A stretch of DNA of 22,743 nt from Candidatus Nitrosopolaris rasttigaisensis (GCA_933226995.1 CAKOFP010000059.1:1-22743), one strand, 5' to 3'. Shown: positions 14,827-22,409, counted from the first letter of the stretch. Notes: generated by a model from the letters alone, not told the origin. Program-made: numbers and translations.

Positions 14827-15882
14827 ATGAGAGCTGCAAGAATTGCTAGAGTAAATGAACCTCTACAATTGCAAGAACCTCAAACACCAAAGCCAAAAGG
14901 TTCACAGATTTTAATTAAAGTTCAGTCCGCAGGAGTTTGTCATAGCGATGTCCACGTATGGGAAGGCTATTATGAAGGTATAGGCGGCCAACCATTAAAA
15001 ACTACGGATAGAGGAGTAAATTATCCTTTAACTCCTGGACACGAGATTGCAGGTATCGTGGATGGTTTGGGCGAACAAACCGAAGGATTTAGCAAAAACG
15101 AAAAAGTCCTTGTATACCCTTGGATAGGGGAAGGAGTATGTCCTGCATGTAGAATTGGAGAAGAAAATCTATGTGATAAACCTAGATCATTAGGTATCTA
15201 CACTGACGGAGGTTACGCAGAATATGTATTGGTACCAAGCTACAAGTATCTAGTGAAAATAGGAGACGATATGGATACAGATACAAGTGCACCCTTATCT
15301 TGTGCTGGACTTACAGCATATGGTGCAGTAAAAAATGCCAATCTAAAGCCAGACGATAATGTTGTGATTGTTGGTACAGGAGGTTTGGGCCTGATGGCCA
15401 TACAACTTACCAAAGCAGTTACAGGAGCCAAGATAATTGCAATGGATCTAGATGATAAGAAATTAGATGTCGCAAAAAAGAATGGTGCTGATAATACTAT
15501 AAATTCAAAAAAAGAGGATCCTGTAAAAGCCATCATGGAGTTGACTGACAAATTGGGTGCGGATGCAGTAATTGACTTTGTCAATGCTTCCAAAACTGTA
15601 GAAACTGATATGCAAATTCTTAGAAGAAGAGCAAGGTTAGTCTTAGTAGGACTCTTTGGTGGCGAATTGAAATTAGCTTTAGTCACCATGCCAACAAGAG
15701 CGTACAGATTAATCGGATCATATACAGGAACTCTAAGTGATATGGTAGAGTTGGTTTCTTTAGGAAGAAGAGGAGTAATCAAACCAGTTGTTTCAAATCG
15801 ATTCAAACTTGACCAAGCTACAGAAGCATTGACAATGCTAAAAGGCGGCAAGATTCTTGGTAGAGGTGTGATAAATCCATGA
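14827..15882 (+). CDS. Zinc-dependent NAD alcohol dehydrogenase (Sulfolobus ADH type)
   Basis: Medium-chain dehydrogenase of 351 residues converting alcohols and aldehydes with NAD(H), cytosolic, probably a homotetramer. Catalytic zinc ligands are Cys38 ('GVCHSDVH'), His72-Glu73 ('GHEIAG') and Cys159 ('PLSCAGLTAY'). The structural zinc lobe 'GEGVCPACRIGEENLC' has Cys105, Cys108 and Cys116, with Glu102 where most ADHs have a fourth Cys, as in the Sulfolobus solfataricus enzyme. The Rossmann motif is 'VGTGGLGL' and Asp207 in 'AMDLD' indicates NAD specificity. The overall sequence follows the Sulfolobus ADH closely ('QEPQTPKPKGSQILIKVQSA'). The ATG at 14827 matches the family N-terminus 'MRA' and the TATA spacing; GTG 14809 would add six residues. 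Its TGA overlaps the ATG of the next gene (ATGA). Substrate candidates include medium alcohols or C3/C4 semialdehydes (inference). Confidence 0.93.
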   Translation: MRAARIARVNEPLQLQEPQTPKPKGSQILIKVQSAGVCHSDVHVWEGYYEGIGGQPLKTTDRGVNYPLTPGHEIAGIVDGLGEQTEGFSKNEKVLVYPWIGEGVCPACRIGEENLCDKPRSLGIYTDGGYAEYVLVPSYKYLVKIGDDMDTDTSAPLSCAGLTAYGAVKNANLKPDDNVVIVGTGGLGLMAIQLTKAVTGAKIIAMDLDDKKLDVAKKNGADNTINSKKEDPVKAIMELTDKLGADAVIDFVNASKTVETDMQILRRRARLVLVGLFGGELKLALVTMPTRAYRLIGSYTGTLSDMVELVSLGRRGVIKPVVSNRFKLDQATEALTMLKGGKILGRGVINP

Positions 15883-17303
15883 CAGCAGCAAGTTCTACGA
15901 AAGCGAAAGCAAGAGAATTAAAGACAATAAATCCTGCAACAGAAGAAGTCATTAATACATACGAGATAATGACTAAAGAACAGATAAGCGAAAAAGCAAA
16001 GAAAGCTCAGAATGCATTTAGTGATTGGAAAAAAGATATACAGAAAAGAGTTGATCATATTTATGATTGTGCTCAGGAACTAAGAAAGAACAAGGAAGTG
16101 CTTGCAAGGACAGTCACAAAAGAAATGGGAAAGGTGATAAAAGAAGCCAGATCTGAGGTAGAAAAATGTGCGTGGGTAATGGATTATTTTGCAGATAACG
16201 GGAAGGTGTTTACAACTGATGAAGTGGTTAATACAGATGCTAGAAGGAGTTTTGTAACATTTGAACCATTGGGTGTAATAGGAAGTATAATGCCATGGAA
16301 TTTTCCTTATTGGCAAGCACTAAGATTCGCAGCGCCTTCGTTGATAGTTGGGAATACAATAGTACTAAAACCAGCAAGTGCTACAATGCAGTGTGGAATT
16401 GAAATTGAAAAGACCTTTGAGAAAGCTGGATTACCAGATGGAGTTTTTCAAACATTGGTTGGTGATTCCAGTATTGCAGACATACTTATCGATTCACAAG
16501 ATGTTAACGCTATAACATTTACCGGAAGTGTTCCGGTCGGAGGTAAAGTGGCTCAAAGAGCAACATCACAACTAAAGAAATGTGTTCTTGAACTAGGAGG
16601 CAGCGATCCATTCATAGTATGTGAAGACGCTAATGTTGAAAAAGCGTCAAACGGTGCTGTCAAAGGCAGATTCATTAATTGTGGTCAGAGTTGTATAGCA
16701 TCAAAGCGATTTATCGTGGTAAAGAAGATTGCAAACGAATTCATAGAAAAGTTTGTTCAGGGAGCTGAAAAACTTAAGGTCGGTGATCCTCTATCAGATG
16801 ATACAGACTTGGGACCGCTTGTAAATGCTAGCGGTTTGAAGACTATAGATTCTCAGGTCAAAGACTCGGTTAAAGAGGGTGCTGAAATATTGACAGGAGG
16901 AGAACAGATAAAGAGTAAAGGATATTTCTATAAGCCCACAATTCTGAAAAATGTCTCTCCAAATATGCGAGTAGCACAAGAAGAAGTATTCGGTCCAGTT
17001 GCCCCGATAATTATTGCCGATAGCGAGATAGAAGCTCTAAGACTTGCAAACGACTCTCAATATGGTCTGGGAGCAAGCATATGGACTGAAGACCTTGACA
17101 AAGCAGAGAGATTGTCAAGAATGGTTCGGTCTGGAATAGTGACTGTGAATAATGTTGTGATTTCTGATCCAAGAGTGCCTTTTGGTGGAGTAAAGAAGAG
17201 TGGATTTGGAAGAGAACTGTCAAGATATGGCATGTTAGAGTTTGTCAATATCAAGTCGGTTAGATTCTATGACCAGCTTGTTCACCAGCACCATGTAGAA
17301 TAA
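15879..17303 (+). CDS. NAD(P)-dependent aldehyde dehydrogenase (succinate-semialdehyde type)
   Basis: ALDH-superfamily enzyme of 474 residues oxidising an aldehyde to a carboxylic acid, cytosolic. Visible motifs in order: 'PWNFPYWQ' with oxyanion Asn141; 'VLKPAS' with cofactor Lys164; 'FTGSVPVGGKV' (214-224); general base Glu238 in 'LELGGSDPF'; nucleophile Cys272 in 'NCGQSCIASKRF'; and 'EEVFGPVAPI' (368-377). The pattern, including 'KCAWVMDYFADNG' and 'GVKKSGFGRELSRYG', is closest to the succinate-semialdehyde/short-chain ALDH branch. The ATG overlaps the ADH stop codon by four bases, so translation is coupled and the two enzymes probably act in sequence on one substrate, alcohol to acid. All catalytic residues are intact. 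Whether the substrate belongs to the 3-hydroxypropionate/4-hydroxybutyrate cycle or to alcohol detoxification cannot be told. Confidence 0.93.
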   Translation: MTAASSTKAKARELKTINPATEEVINTYEIMTKEQISEKAKKAQNAFSDWKKDIQKRVDHIYDCAQELRKNKEVLARTVTKEMGKVIKEARSEVEKCAWVMDYFADNGKVFTTDEVVNTDARRSFVTFEPLGVIGSIMPWNFPYWQALRFAAPSLIVGNTIVLKPASATMQCGIEIEKTFEKAGLPDGVFQTLVGDSSIADILIDSQDVNAITFTGSVPVGGKVAQRATSQLKKCVLELGGSDPFIVCEDANVEKASNGAVKGRFINCGQSCIASKRFIVVKKIANEFIEKFVQGAEKLKVGDPLSDDTDLGPLVNASGLKTIDSQVKDSVKEGAEILTGGEQIKSKGYFYKPTILKNVSPNMRVAQEEVFGPVAPIIIADSEIEALRLANDSQYGLGASIWTEDLDKAERLSRMVRSGIVTVNNVVISDPRVPFGGVKKSGFGRELSRYGMLEFVNIKSVRFYDQLVHQHHVE

Positions 17304-17453
17304 TACTAACAAACAAACAAAATTGACACCAAACAAAGATCTGAGGATATGTCGAGAGACAGTACAGAAAAACCTGCAAACAACAACAAAATGTAGTCAC
17401 TTCTGCTGATCTGCGAGGTTTTTTGGAAAATAGTTCTTTCTGCTTATCCACAT

Positions 17454-17613
17454 CTAACAGTACAATCTTTTGTGATCTTTTTGCTCTAGATATTCAGCTG
17501 ATCGCAGATGCATTGCCCCCTTTATAGCGTCGAAGACTCTCGGTACTGAATACCTATCTTTTAACGTGTCACAAAGCCCGCGCCCACCAGGTTTTGGGTG
17601 GTTATTTAGACAT
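17454..17613 (-). pseudogene. Small Cys/His protein whose start codon is out of frame
   Basis: The minus strand has 52 open codons with natural composition: 'CLNNHPKPGGRGLCDTLKDR', then 'YSVPRVFDAIKGAMHLRSAE', then 'YLEQKDHKRLYC', ending at TAG 17454-17456. No ATG, GTG or TTG lies in frame between the preceding TAG and this stretch. An ATG at 17613 sits just before it in another frame (ATGTCTAAA then stop). A TATA-like catatagg at 17648-17655 points to RNA initiation near 17622, just before that ATG. Inserting TG to make ATGTGTCTA would join the ATG to the frame as M-C-L-N. This is a recent 2-base deletion or a sequence error. The family is unknown; the Cys/His content suggests metal binding. 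Confidence 0.45.
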
Positions 17614-18033
17614 CTGGCCTGTAGGAAAAATCCTTGTCCAAAGGGTGCCTATATGGTGCCGCATAGAGTTTGATACTTTTTAAGATTTTGCAGAGGAATA
17701 CAACGGTGAATCAGGTGTTAATGCTAAGTCTTATAAAGAAGAGAAAAACAATCGTAGAGCAGGTTTATTATGACATTGTCTTTATTGTTATTTGCATTTG
17801 CCACCTTTTCAAGCCAGTTAAAGCAATCATGGCTTAACCCTTCTGTAGCATTTTCTATCTTTCTCTCGAATAAAGTATCGCTATCATTATTGTGATTGGT
17901 AATAATTTCATTTGTTTTTTTGTTTTTGAATTAATATAACATAACAGAACCAAGAAGTAATCATTAACGCCGTCCAAATAACTATGTATTATATAGATAG
18001 TTATAAGTAGGTGATCGACGTCATTATAATAAT
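17614..18033. other. Gap with one start-less open frame
   Basis: The minus frame from about 17930 to TAG 17724-17726 is open for 68 codons and looks protein-like ('FERKIENATEGLSHDCFNWL', 'EKVANANNNKDNVIINLLYD') but has no usable start codon. It may be the end of a decayed gene. On the plus strand over 17500-17690, the open frames are the antisense of the small Cys protein. The 17981-18006 stretch is rich in TATA-like sequence and belongs to the gene at 18034. Confidence 0.3.
18000..18006 (+). promoter_or_regulatory. TATA element of the 53-aa Cys/His protein gene
   Basis: The sequence gttataa is centred 31 bases before ATG 18034, giving a short or absent leader. There is no Shine-Dalgarno. 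Confidence 0.45.
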
Positions 18034-18195
18034 ATGTCCTCGGGAGTGATGGGTCAGACAACTGAAAGAATCAGTAAGTACCGAAATAAATACATAGAAT
18101 ACCCTTGCGGATGCAGATATTTATTTGACCATCGTATCGTATTAGAGCGCATATGCACAGAACATGAAAATGAATTAATTGCTCACCATGGTTGA
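18034..18195 (+). CDS. 53-aa Cys/His-rich microprotein
   Basis: A short protein with a polar N-terminus and a compact C-terminal motif: 'YPCGCRYLFDHRIVLERICT' (23-42), then 'EHENELIAHHG'. Cys25-x-Cys27, Cys41-x2-His44 and the final His51-His52 make a plausible single zinc site with CxC...CxxH spacing. The frame is supported by a TATA element at leaderless distance and by sensible amino-acid composition from end to end. No known family is recognised by name. Comparable one-site proteins are frequent in Nitrososphaeria and are usually annotated as hypothetical. Confidence 0.65.
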   Translation: MSSGVMGQTTERISKYRNKYIEYPCGCRYLFDHRIVLERICTEHENELIAHHG

Positions 18196-18250
18196 TGCGG
18201 CATCAGGCAAACACTAGAAGAAACATGCGGCTTTGTTGCTACTTTGTAGA

Positions 18251-18391
18251 TTAGAGGAGCAAACGGGCGGTGCCTATTGATTCTATCCGTATAGTTTCTG
18301 CTGCTCCTTCAATTGTCCTAGCGCCACACTCACGACCACCAGTCCACTGAAGATGTTCTAATATCGAGGGATTCTTGCTAAAGTTTTGCAA
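18251..18391 (-). CDS. Possible 46-aa protein from a TTG start
   Basis: The minus strand from TTG 18391 to TAA 18251-18253 reads 'MQNFSKNPSILEHLQWTGGR', then 'ECGARTIEGAAETIRIESIG', then 'TARLLL'. The composition and the beta-like second half look coding, but there is no convincing TATA element at leaderless distance. An ATG three bases before the TTG is in another frame and stops after six codons. It may be a fragment of a longer lost gene. No family is recognised. Confidence 0.28.
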   Translation of the reverse strand: MQNFSKNPSILEHLQWTGGRECGARTIEGAAETIRIESIGTARLLL

Positions 18392-18845
18392 ACATTGCTT
18401 ATGATATCAACCTCTAATGCAATTCTACTGTTGATTCCCAAATCTATTGATTCCATCTTGTACTGTTAGAACCATTCTCTAACCTTGTCGACGTCGGTTG
18501 ACAATAATTGAAAAAAAGGTATATCAAATAAGTAAAACAGCGAAGAAAAGTTTTATCCAAGTTTCGCAAACTTTTCAACCTTAACAAGTAGTGTTACTTT
18601 TATCCCTGCACGCAGGTTAGAGAGGTTGAGAATAAGATAATTATGAACCACACCAGTACTATCAATAAAAAATATTTGTGCTCTTAAAAGTATTATTCTC
18701 CTTAACAGATAAAGCAGAATAAGGTATTTATGTTGTAACTATGATCTTTCTAACGAATATATCAGTATTTCAATATACCAACAAATTCTCCTAGATTTTT
18801 AGCGCTTGCTGTGAAGCACCTCAAATATAGCATACATAGATAGTT
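18392..18845. other. Gap; one short minus-strand coding-like stretch
   Basis: The minus frame ending at TAA 18553-18555 is open back to about 18740. Its last third reads like protein ('NLSNLRAGIKVTLLVKVEKF' then 'AKLG'), with a GTG at 18651 as the only possible start, which would give 32 residues. This is too little to call. Otherwise the region is AT-rich with no RNA or repeat recognised; an aaatata at about 18824-18829 may be the promoter of the next gene. Confidence 0.25.
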
Positions 18846-19301
18846 TTGCTGAAGAGGATACGGAGGCAAGATTTGATCTTTTCCTTAAATTCTAGGGCAG
18901 TTGTGTCGATGTTCTTGGTTGTTGTTTTGTTAGATTCTCTTGTTTTTATATACGGTTTTCAAATGGCGACTGCACAACAAAGAATACCGCAGTCACTATC
19001 ACTACCAGAATTATCAGCAGCCAATGCTATTGCTACTTCAAGTTCTCCTCATGCAACTACCCCTAACATAGTTCATGTCAACGAGACTAGCTGGCAGTCA
19101 GAGCTGACCTCGATGATAGTCAAAGTAAGTGTTCATTACCCTACACCGGAAGAAAAAAGCAGAGTAGATAAAATCGTCAATCAGACACTGAGTATGTTAC
19201 CACCGCTAGGGAGGGCGATAAACGAGTCGCATAGTTGCATCTTAGAGGCGGTTATATGCGAGAATAGTAATATGACCAACGGAACAATGCTGAGATTATA
19301 G
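18846..19301 (+). CDS. Secreted or membrane-anchored sequon-rich protein
   Basis: Hypothetical exported protein of up to 151 residues. A basic N-terminus ('MLKRIRRQDLIF') precedes a hydrophobic signal segment 'FLVVVLLDSLVFIYGF' (23-38) with an Ala-Thr-Ala-Gln cleavage-like region at 41-44. The mature part has five N-glycosylation sequons (Asn79, 112, 126, 142, 145), which fits an exported archaeal surface protein, and two Cys (131 and 138) that could form a disulfide. No catalytic motif is seen. The start is uncertain: TTG 18846 gives the best signal-peptide n-region, but a TATA-like element at 18824-18829 would also allow TTG 18873 or ATG 18909. Confidence 0.6.
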   Translation: MLKRIRRQDLIFSLNSRAVVSMFLVVVLLDSLVFIYGFQMATAQQRIPQSLSLPELSAANAIATSSSPHATTPNIVHVNETSWQSELTSMIVKVSVHYPTPEEKSRVDKIVNQTLSMLPPLGRAINESHSCILEAVICENSNMTNGTMLRL

Positions 19302-19724
19302 CCCCGCATTCACGATTGATTAAACAAACACCAACATATTCGTACTACTTAGCTAAATGGGTTGTACTCTTAAAGACATCATTCATTTGTCTGTGCATTA
19401 TATTCCGTGGATTGTTTTGTCAGCCTCTCAATATTTTATATTCTTAAAGAAGGTTGTACCCTACTAATGGCCACATTAAGAACGCACACATAAGGTAGGT
19501 AGGATAAATGACTTTTACACAGATATCACAACAGAAGTATGATATTGTATTTCTCCAGTTGAAGGGAATTAAATTATTCCAAATCTTTCTTGATAGAAGT
19601 AGTTGCTAGATTAACCCAAACAATATCTTCAGGAGTACTCTCAAGGCCATTATTCCTACAACAATGTGATTAAGATACCAAAGAGTCACGGATATCATTA
19701 ATATTTCATTAATGTCTGCTTTTG
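19302..19724. other. Gap with no supported gene
   Basis: About 420 bases. On the minus strand between about 19575 and 19670 a start-less frame ends with 'NGLESTPEDIVWVNLATTSI' and 'KKDLE', coding-like but too short to assign. A second minus frame over the same DNA is hydrophobic. No RNA, repeat or promoter is clear. Confidence 0.25.
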
Positions 19725-19839
19725 TTATTTCCACTCAGTTATTACGTTTAACACATGACCGGTTAGCATCCTTGTCTTTAGCCGTGTGTTTGTCTGGGAA
19801 ATCCACATTACATATATGGCAATGATATGTTTCGTTCAT
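19725..19839 (-). pseudogene. Frameshifted C2H2 zinc-finger microprotein
   Basis: ATG 19839 starts 'MNETYHCHICNVDFPDKHTA', with Cys7-x2-Cys10 and the finger's Phe. The frame then runs off as 'KDKDANRSC...' to TGA 19735-19737. Removing one A near 19774-19776 restores 'KDRMLTGHVLNVITEWK' and a stop at 19725-19727. This is the normal second half of a C2H2 finger with the distal His in 'TGH'. The residue expected to be the first zinc His (13 after Cys10) falls exactly at the damaged spot. It is probably a broken relative of the intact finger at 6112-6252, or a sequencing error in a 37-residue gene. Confidence 0.5.
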
Positions 19840-19947
19840 ATAAGACGTTAATGCACTCTAAAGAATGAGGTAGCTAACGATTATGACCTCGATTGCTTCT
19901 CGTCGTCTCCTGCTATCTTATTATTAGAGACAACTGTATTTACAAAA

Positions 19948-20190
19948 ATGGGTCCGGTTAAATTATTCAGGAGTACAAATAGACCATATGGAATTCTTGC
20001 AGTAGAAGATGATGGCGAAGTCATTTGGGCCGAAACAGTTAGCGATGAAGCAAAGATAGCTGGAAATAGGGTTCCAAAAGAAGAATTCAATAAAAAGCTC
20101 ATACAGGAGGAATGGGAAAATGACTTAAATACGAAATTCACATTTGCCGATGGAGAATTTCAATTGATAAATCAGAAGCACACCTTATGA
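19948..20190 (+). CDS. 80-aa hypothetical protein
   Basis: A soluble, acidic, compact-looking protein: 'MGPVKLFRSTNRPYGILAVE' (1-20), 'DDGEVIWAETVSDEAKIAGN', then 'RVPKEEFNKKLIQEEWENDL' and a final strand 'TKFTFADGEFQLI'. No known motif, Cys or membrane segment is visible. The start at ATG 19948 is supported by a TATA-like tcttattatta at about 19917-19926, 26 bases upstream, at leaderless distance. The regular alternation of hydrophobic and charged residues argues for a real folded domain. Function is unknown. Confidence 0.6.
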   Translation: MGPVKLFRSTNRPYGILAVEDDGEVIWAETVSDEAKIAGNRVPKEEFNKKLIQEEWENDLNTKFTFADGEFQLINQKHTL

Positions 20191-20374
20191 TAATCCTGGT
20201 ATTCTCTTATAGTAATAATGTGTGCAATGTCGTGAAACGAACTTGCTTTGTGTCATAAAAGAGACGGCGTTGGCATTGTAACATTGACTTGTCCTAGAAA
20301 TTTAATGTCATCTACAAACAGAGGACTTTTATAATTTGATATCTGCAATCCAATGACAGGAGAAAGAACGGAAA

Positions 20375-20740
20375 ATGCCGCGGAATCACATACAACATAG
20401 GATCTGCAGTAGTGATAAAATAAAGGATAACACTCTTCAGCTCTTTACCGTTGACGATACTGAAATTGTAGTAGGAAGAAGAAACGGAAAATTATTTGCC
20501 TTCAACAATTCCTGTCCACACAGAGGAGCCTCACTCTCAAAAGGGGAATTAAAAGGAGATAATATAGTATGTTATATGCATGGTTACGAGTTCAATGTTT
20601 TTACAGGAAAATTGGAGAATATGAAATCATGGAAAAAACAAGATACATGGTTAGAGCAGAATCCAGAATGGAGAAAGGCAGGCGATTTAGTCTTGTATCC
20701 TGTGAGTGAGACGAATGGAAGTATATTTGTAGATGTTTGA
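20375..20740 (+). CDS. Rieske-type [2Fe-2S] ferredoxin
   Basis: Soluble Rieske protein of 121 residues, likely an electron carrier. Cluster ligands are Cys47 and His49 in 'CPHRGASLSKGEL' and Cys66 and His69 in 'CYMHGYEFNVFTG', the CxH...CxxH pair of Rieske ferredoxins and of NirD-like or dioxygenase ferredoxin subunits. The preceding 'LFAFNNS' (40-46) is the usual strand. It has no transmembrane anchor, so it is not a cytochrome bc-type Rieske. Residues 81-105 ('MKSWKKQDTWLEQNPEWRKA') are a Trp-rich insertion not typical of the minimal fold. No oxygenase large subunit is adjacent. A GGAG-containing stretch (about 20359-20362) precedes the ATG by roughly 12 bases; an overlapping 15-codon frame starts at ATG 20354 in another frame. 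Confidence 0.88.
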   Translation: MPRNHIQHRICSSDKIKDNTLQLFTVDDTEIVVGRRNGKLFAFNNSCPHRGASLSKGELKGDNIVCYMHGYEFNVFTGKLENMKSWKKQDTWLEQNPEWRKAGDLVLYPVSETNGSIFVDV

Positions 20741-20828
20741 ATGACAATTCCTTGCCAAAAGTTTGCTCACATTTAGGAGTTGACTTTGATAGACTTTAGC
20801 TTTGTGTTTTTCCGCTTTATTTCAATCA

Positions 20829-20948
20829 ATGGCCATTACGACATCTATAAAGCTGCTTCTGCTACTAGGGCTGTTAACGTCCGTCAGTCACTCACAAATG
20901 CAACTGGATAAATTCAGTTTGAAAAGATTTTCTTTTGCACCGAATTAG
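20829..20948 (+). CDS. Possible 39-aa signal-peptide-like microprotein
   Basis: ATG 20829 opens 'MAITTSIKLLLLLGLLTSVS' followed by 'HSQMQLDKFSLKRFSFAPN'. It has a short basic start, a Leu-rich hydrophobic core and a Ser-His-Ser-Gln region like a signal-peptidase site, leaving about 16 mature residues. This could be a secreted peptide, or the surviving N-terminus of a truncated exported protein. A weak TATA-like actttag lies about 30 bases upstream. In the 230 bases that follow, only a start-less frame ('TFGKKILPDKNISALLEAVK', ending near 21127) looks coding. Confidence 0.35.
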   Translation: MAITTSIKLLLLLGLLTSVSHSQMQLDKFSLKRFSFAPN

Positions 20949-21179
20949 TATGTTAGCTGTGATTAGTGTGCGGTTTTGCATACTTTAACACTACCGGTGT
21001 TTAATTCAAGTGCTATTCGCTGCATCTATTATATTCCATTCAACCCGTAACTTTTGGAAAAAAGATACTTCCAGACAAGAATATTTCTGCTCTTCTAGAA
21101 GCAGTTAAAAATAGAGAAATGAAGTGAACCGGAACTGCATAACATCTTGGCTATCCTGAGTCCATTTTTAGCCACGTCA

Positions 21180-22382
21180 TCAAAGCTGTCTTTTAAAGAA
21201 GTCTGTAATTCTCATTTGTTCTTTCATATTCTTATAGATTTTACTATTTCTAATCCATTCATTTTTAGATACGGATAGATTAGCACATGCGAACAACGAT
21301 GCATTCTGGAAATTGTCAAACCGCTTTGCTTCTCCATCAAGTGCTTTTCTTATTCCCTCTCTTATCTGCCATACTCCTAAAGGCATAACATATTCTGGAC
21401 GAATTTCTCTTAGAATCAACGCCGCTGCCTTATGTCTTATTTTGAAAAGATGTTCAGCTACACCCAATCTGGCAGCAAAATATGCACCTGCTATAGAAGG
21501 ATAGTGATCTAAACCATTAGCATTTTCAAAATCTATTCCAACTCCTAAATTTCCATTATTATCATACCATGCTTCTTGCATTTCGAAACCCCATATGTCA
21601 TCTGGGATTAAAATTACCGAATAATAATTACCTAAATGAATGTGTTTATAAACCTCAAAGAAATCAATTGTTGGAAATGTTTCGATCTCTTTTATCAAAC
21701 TGGCTGAAATGACGTCATCAGTAGCAGAGATACTCCATTTTGTAGGCACCAATTTTCTGTTTTTTTGCAATCCTAACATCCCCATGCTGAGAACTCGGCA
21801 GATTCTACTGACTTCTACTCCACCTTGATAAAGATTGACTATACCTTCAGCCGCACGCAAATCCTTGTCATAAAAAACATTTTCTAGTCTTTGATCTACC
21901 GAGAGCGAGGACGAGGTTTTGAAGGTTTTTAAAGATGCAACAGGACCAAAAGGGGTGGAATCAGTATCTAAACCCAAATCTTTCTCTTGCTCTATATCTG
22001 CAATGGGTGTTTTTTCGAATGTTGCTTCACTTTCGACTGATTTACTGGTCATAGCTAACTCCTGCAAAGATTCTATGTATTTTCCAGACGTGCTATGAAT
22101 ATGAATATTTGATACTCCTCGCACAAGAGATAATCGATAATTAACAATTTCCTCAATACTTTTGCCGGGCCACATCTCTGGCTTATCCAGTATTGTTGTG
22201 TCTCCATGTAGTGGCGGCACCATCGGCCCAACTTTTACCTTAGGGTAACCATAACGTCCAACAAATACTGAAGGTGGCGTAGCACCAGAAAGCGTTTTTC
22301 GCGAGAACTTGGCAGAATTATCATTAAGGAATTTAATCCAATTCTTCTTCAGTTGTTCCTTGATTTCGTTAGCAGTAGGCAG
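21180..22382 (-). CDS. nreA: Archaeal DNA-repair protein NreA, no canonical start codon
   Basis: NreA-family protein (old DUF650/DUF651), about 400 residues, linked to repair of DNA damage together with PCNA. Visible features are 'PMVPPLHGDT' and 'NYRLSLVRGVSNIHI' near the N-terminus, 'YDKDLRAAEGIVNLYQGGVE', 'LVPTKWSISATDD', 'FEVYKHIHLGNYYSVILIPD', and 'AALILREIRPEYVMPLGVWQ'. The C-terminus is a textbook PCNA-interacting box, 'QMRITDFFKRQL' (Q-x-x-I-x-x-F-F). The first ATG (22223) falls inside the conserved 'VFVGRYGYPKVKVGPMVPPL', so it cannot be the true N-terminus. The frame is open upstream through 'KKNWIKFLNDNSAKFSRKTL' to a TAG at 22386-22388, with no ATG, GTG or TTG. CTG 22382 is the first candidate, just after the start site predicted from the TATA element at 22410-22419. 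Translation from the ATG 22223 alone would give 347 residues. Confidence 0.88.
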   Translation of the reverse strand: MPTANEIKEQLKKNWIKFLNDNSAKFSRKTLSGATPPSVFVGRYGYPKVKVGPMVPPLHGDTTILDKPEMWPGKSIEEIVNYRLSLVRGVSNIHIHSTSGKYIESLQELAMTSKSVESEATFEKTPIADIEQEKDLGLDTDSTPFGPVASLKTFKTSSSLSVDQRLENVFYDKDLRAAEGIVNLYQGGVEVSRICRVLSMGMLGLQKNRKLVPTKWSISATDDVISASLIKEIETFPTIDFFEVYKHIHLGNYYSVILIPDDIWGFEMQEAWYDNNGNLGVGIDFENANGLDHYPSIAGAYFAARLGVAEHLFKIRHKAAALILREIRPEYVMPLGVWQIREGIRKALDGEAKRFDNFQNASLFACANLSVSKNEWIRNSKIYKNMKEQMRITDFFKRQL

Positions 22383-22409
22383 ATCCTAATCAGTATGTTA
22401 AAGCGCCAA

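Noticed and set aside
15240..15851. 203-codon minus-strand frame inside the ADH gene
   Set aside because: Antisense shadow of a full-length enzyme with all zinc ligands; no independent signal.
17576..17606. Stem-loop cccacc...gggtgg considered as a terminator or structured RNA
   Set aside because: It lies within the coding-like minus-strand Cys/His frame, is short, and has no T-run after it.
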